A DNA stretch of 7,939 bases. It comes from an uncultured Porphyromonas sp. GTDB taxonomy: Bacteria; Bacteroidota; Bacteroidia; Bacteroidales; Porphyromonadaceae. Each line of letters begins with the position of its first letter. Position 1 is the stretch's first letter. Positions 6,526 through 7,939 of this stretch are shown here, piece by piece. Location: contig URKO01000040.1 of the NCBI GenBank assembly GCA_900548415.1, positions 1 to 7,939 on the forward strand. Direction: 5' to 3'. The notes beneath the pieces were generated by a model. That model worked only from the letters and a program-made list of their open reading frames with translations. It was not told where the DNA came from and made no database searches. The position numbers were made by a program, and so were the translations under genes.

Positions 6526-7689
6526 ATGCACACACCACTCATCGTCTGCAACATCGGCCACGAGGTCGCTCTGGAGGCTGGCGACCCACTACACTACACC
6601 CCGCCACGGCTCATCCGACAGATGCGCTCCGCCCTCTGGAGCCTGCCGCTCTGGGCGGTCCCAGTGTGGTTAGATGGTGCCTCGTGGTGGGTACACCCTT
6701 TTAGCGAAAGCCTCTCGCCCTATCTGACCGACCGTGAGCTGAGCCATATAGCGAAAGGTGATGTCGAGGACTCCGAACTCATGCTGTGGGGTCACGAGCG
6801 GAGCTTGGCGCATAGTCTGGCGAAGCAGTACGGGCTGAGCGGTGGAGAGGCGTGTAGCGAACTGCCCCAGGAGCTGATGCCTTGCTGGACGAGAGCTGCG
6901 AGTGCGCGCTTCTTTGAGAAGTACAGTAGCGTGCCGTGGCGCAGCCGTGTGGCGATGATTACGCAAATAGAGGAGTTGGTAGAGCTTTTGACCCAGGGAC
7001 CCTGTCTCGTGAAGCTCCCATATAGCAGTTCGGGGAGAGGACTCTGGCGCATCAACCAGTTGGACTGCCAACTTGAGGGAACGCTCCGCAAGTTCTTGCA
7101 ACGGCACGGCACCCTCCTCGTGGAGCCGCTGCTCGACAAGCAGCAGGACTATGGTGCCGAGTACTACATAGACGAAGCTGGCGAAGTGCAGTTCGTCGGG
7201 CTGTGCGCCTTCGAGACGGACGGCCAGGGACGCTATCTAGAGAGTCTCTGCCAAGCTCCCGAGGAAACGCTCCAACAACTCACCGAGAGCCTCTCCGATC
7301 CCGATGAACTCACCCAAGCGCTGGCGCAGCACCGAGCTTACCTCTCTCGTGAGGTGGCCCCTTACTACCATGGTGCCGTTGGCATTGATCTACTCACCTA
7401 CCGCCCCGATGAAGTCAGCAGCCGTACCGCCCTGCACCCGTGGGTCGAGATCAATCTGCGCTACACGATGGGGCACTACGCCCTCGACCTCTACCGCGAG
7501 CGCGTGCCTCAAGGCAGCTACGACCAATACCGCTTTGGCATCCTCTCGGCACCGCGCGCCAAAGCACTCCTCTCCACAGCAGATGCCCCTACCCTAGACG
7601 ACGTTGGTCGCCTCCGCTCGGGTCTCCTCCCGCTCACATCCACTGATCTCGCCACCGCCTCCCACTTCGCCTACCTACGCACTCTCTGA
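6526..7689 (+). CDS. Uncharacterised ATP-grasp-like protein
   Basis: A 387-residue soluble protein starting 19 bases after the RNase H stop. I do not recognise a named family, but the second half shows an ATP-grasp-like pattern. A lysine plus Gly/Ser-rich loop occurs at LVKLPYSSSGRGLWRI (161-176, Lys163). A hinge-like strand GTLLVEPLLDKQQDYGAEYY follows (195-214, Glu200). The metal-binding-type motif is HPWVEINLRYTMG (304-316, with Glu308, Asn310 and Arg312). In known ATP-grasp enzymes such residues bind ATP and Mg2+ and support ligation of a carboxylate to an amine or thiol, so this could be a ligase. The substrate cannot be read. The N-terminal half (1-150) is rich in Trp and aromatic residues and shows no familiar motif or signal peptide. 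ATG 6526 is the natural start given the spacing. It is the last gene of the probable operon; no intrinsic terminator is seen after it within the window. Confidence 0.75.
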   Translation: MHTPLIVCNIGHEVALEAGDPLHYTPPRLIRQMRSALWSLPLWAVPVWLDGASWWVHPFSESLSPYLTDRELSHIAKGDVEDSELMLWGHERSLAHSLAKQYGLSGGEACSELPQELMPCWTRAASARFFEKYSSVPWRSRVAMITQIEELVELLTQGPCLVKLPYSSSGRGLWRINQLDCQLEGTLRKFLQRHGTLLVEPLLDKQQDYGAEYYIDEAGEVQFVGLCAFETDGQGRYLESLCQAPEETLQQLTESLSDPDELTQALAQHRAYLSREVAPYYHGAVGIDLLTYRPDEVSSRTALHPWVEINLRYTMGHYALDLYRERVPQGSYDQYRFGILSAPRAKALLSTADAPTLDDVGRLRSGLLPLTSTDLATASHFAYLRTL

Positions 7690-7723
7690 GATGACCAAGG
7701 CAAACGAATGCAGAACATCTATA

Positions 7724-7939
7724 GAGACTATTGCATAAAGGCGAATCGCTGTGTTGCTTTCGGGATTCAGCTTCGGTCACATACGGAGACTGTTGCATAA
7801 AGGCGAATCGCTGTGTTGCTTTCAGGATTCGGCTTCGGTCACATACGGAGACTGTTGCATAAAGGCGCATCGCTGTGTTGCTTTCGGGCTTCCGCCACAT
7901 ACGGAGCCTGCTACATACAGCCGCACCACTGTCTTCCTT
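7724..7939. repeat. 62-bp tandem repeat array, running off the window
   Basis: Units start with GAGACT at 7724, 7786 and 7848. Units 1 and 2 are 62 bases each and differ at three positions. Unit 3 (7848-7903) is 56 bases after a six-base loss near its end. A fourth, strongly diverged copy starts at 7904 (GAGCCTGCTACATACAG) and continues to the edge. The conserved core is TTGCATAAAGGCG followed by ATCGCTGTGTTGCTTTC. As 62 is not a multiple of three, the repeats are not a protein repeat. The array begins 35 bases after the ATP-grasp-like gene; its function is unknown. Confidence 0.9.

Noticed and set aside
6670..7139. Minus-strand frames of 145 and 115 residues opposite the ATP-grasp-like gene
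   Set aside because: High-GC antisense shadows without start context or motifs; the sense strand carries coherent domain motifs.
7634..7900. 88-residue minus-strand frame with repeated peptides
   Set aside because: It is created by the 62-bp tandem repeat read in different frames (62 is not divisible by three) and by the antisense of the preceding gene's end; no coding signature.
7724..7939. Possible CRISPR array
   Set aside because: The whole 62-base unit repeats with no unique spacer between constant repeats, so it is a simple tandem array.

Overview
The window reads as two unrelated pieces of DNA joined near position 1150. From about 1151 to the end it looks like a Bacteroidales chromosome, most likely Porphyromonas or a close relative. 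The evidence is a type IX secretion C-terminal sorting domain, a Bacteroidetes-style transketolase, a viroplasmin-type RNase H and a TAnnTTTG promoter box. The first 1150 bases carry, on the minus strand, an uninterrupted reading frame for the N-terminal two thirds of Cas8c/Csd1, the large Cascade subunit of a type I-C CRISPR system. This resembles Firmicutes-type Csd1 proteins. It stops abruptly, without its start codon, exactly where a truncated Bacteroidales surface-protein gene begins on the opposite strand.

Layout: (1) 1-1150, partial cas8c/csd1, minus strand, running off the left edge. (2) About 1150, the junction. (3) 1151-1894, C-terminal part of a leucine-rich-repeat (BspA-like) secreted protein with a T9SS type A sorting domain. 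(4) 1895-1936, a perfect 19-bp-stem terminator. (5) 1934-2600, a non-coding repeat element with imperfect inverted ends, long internal direct repeats and several GGACGC/GCGTCC hairpins. (6) 2606-2649, a probable promoter box and a leader hairpin. (7) 2677-7689, four closely spaced plus-strand genes: transketolase, a TPR protein, a viroplasmin/RNase H protein and an uncharacterised ATP-grasp-like protein. Their spacing is 12, 14 and 19 bases, so they are probably one operon. (8) 7724-7939, a 62-bp tandem repeat array running to the window edge.

The operon mixes central carbon metabolism (transketolase, non-oxidative pentose phosphate pathway) with an RNA-DNA hybrid nuclease and two genes of unknown role. 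No shared pathway is evident. The most notable points are the csd1/LRR junction, which is either an assembly chimera or an illegitimate recombination, the 667-bp inverted-ended repeat element abutting the transketolase promoter, the 62-bp tandem array, and the uncharacterised ATP-grasp-like protein.
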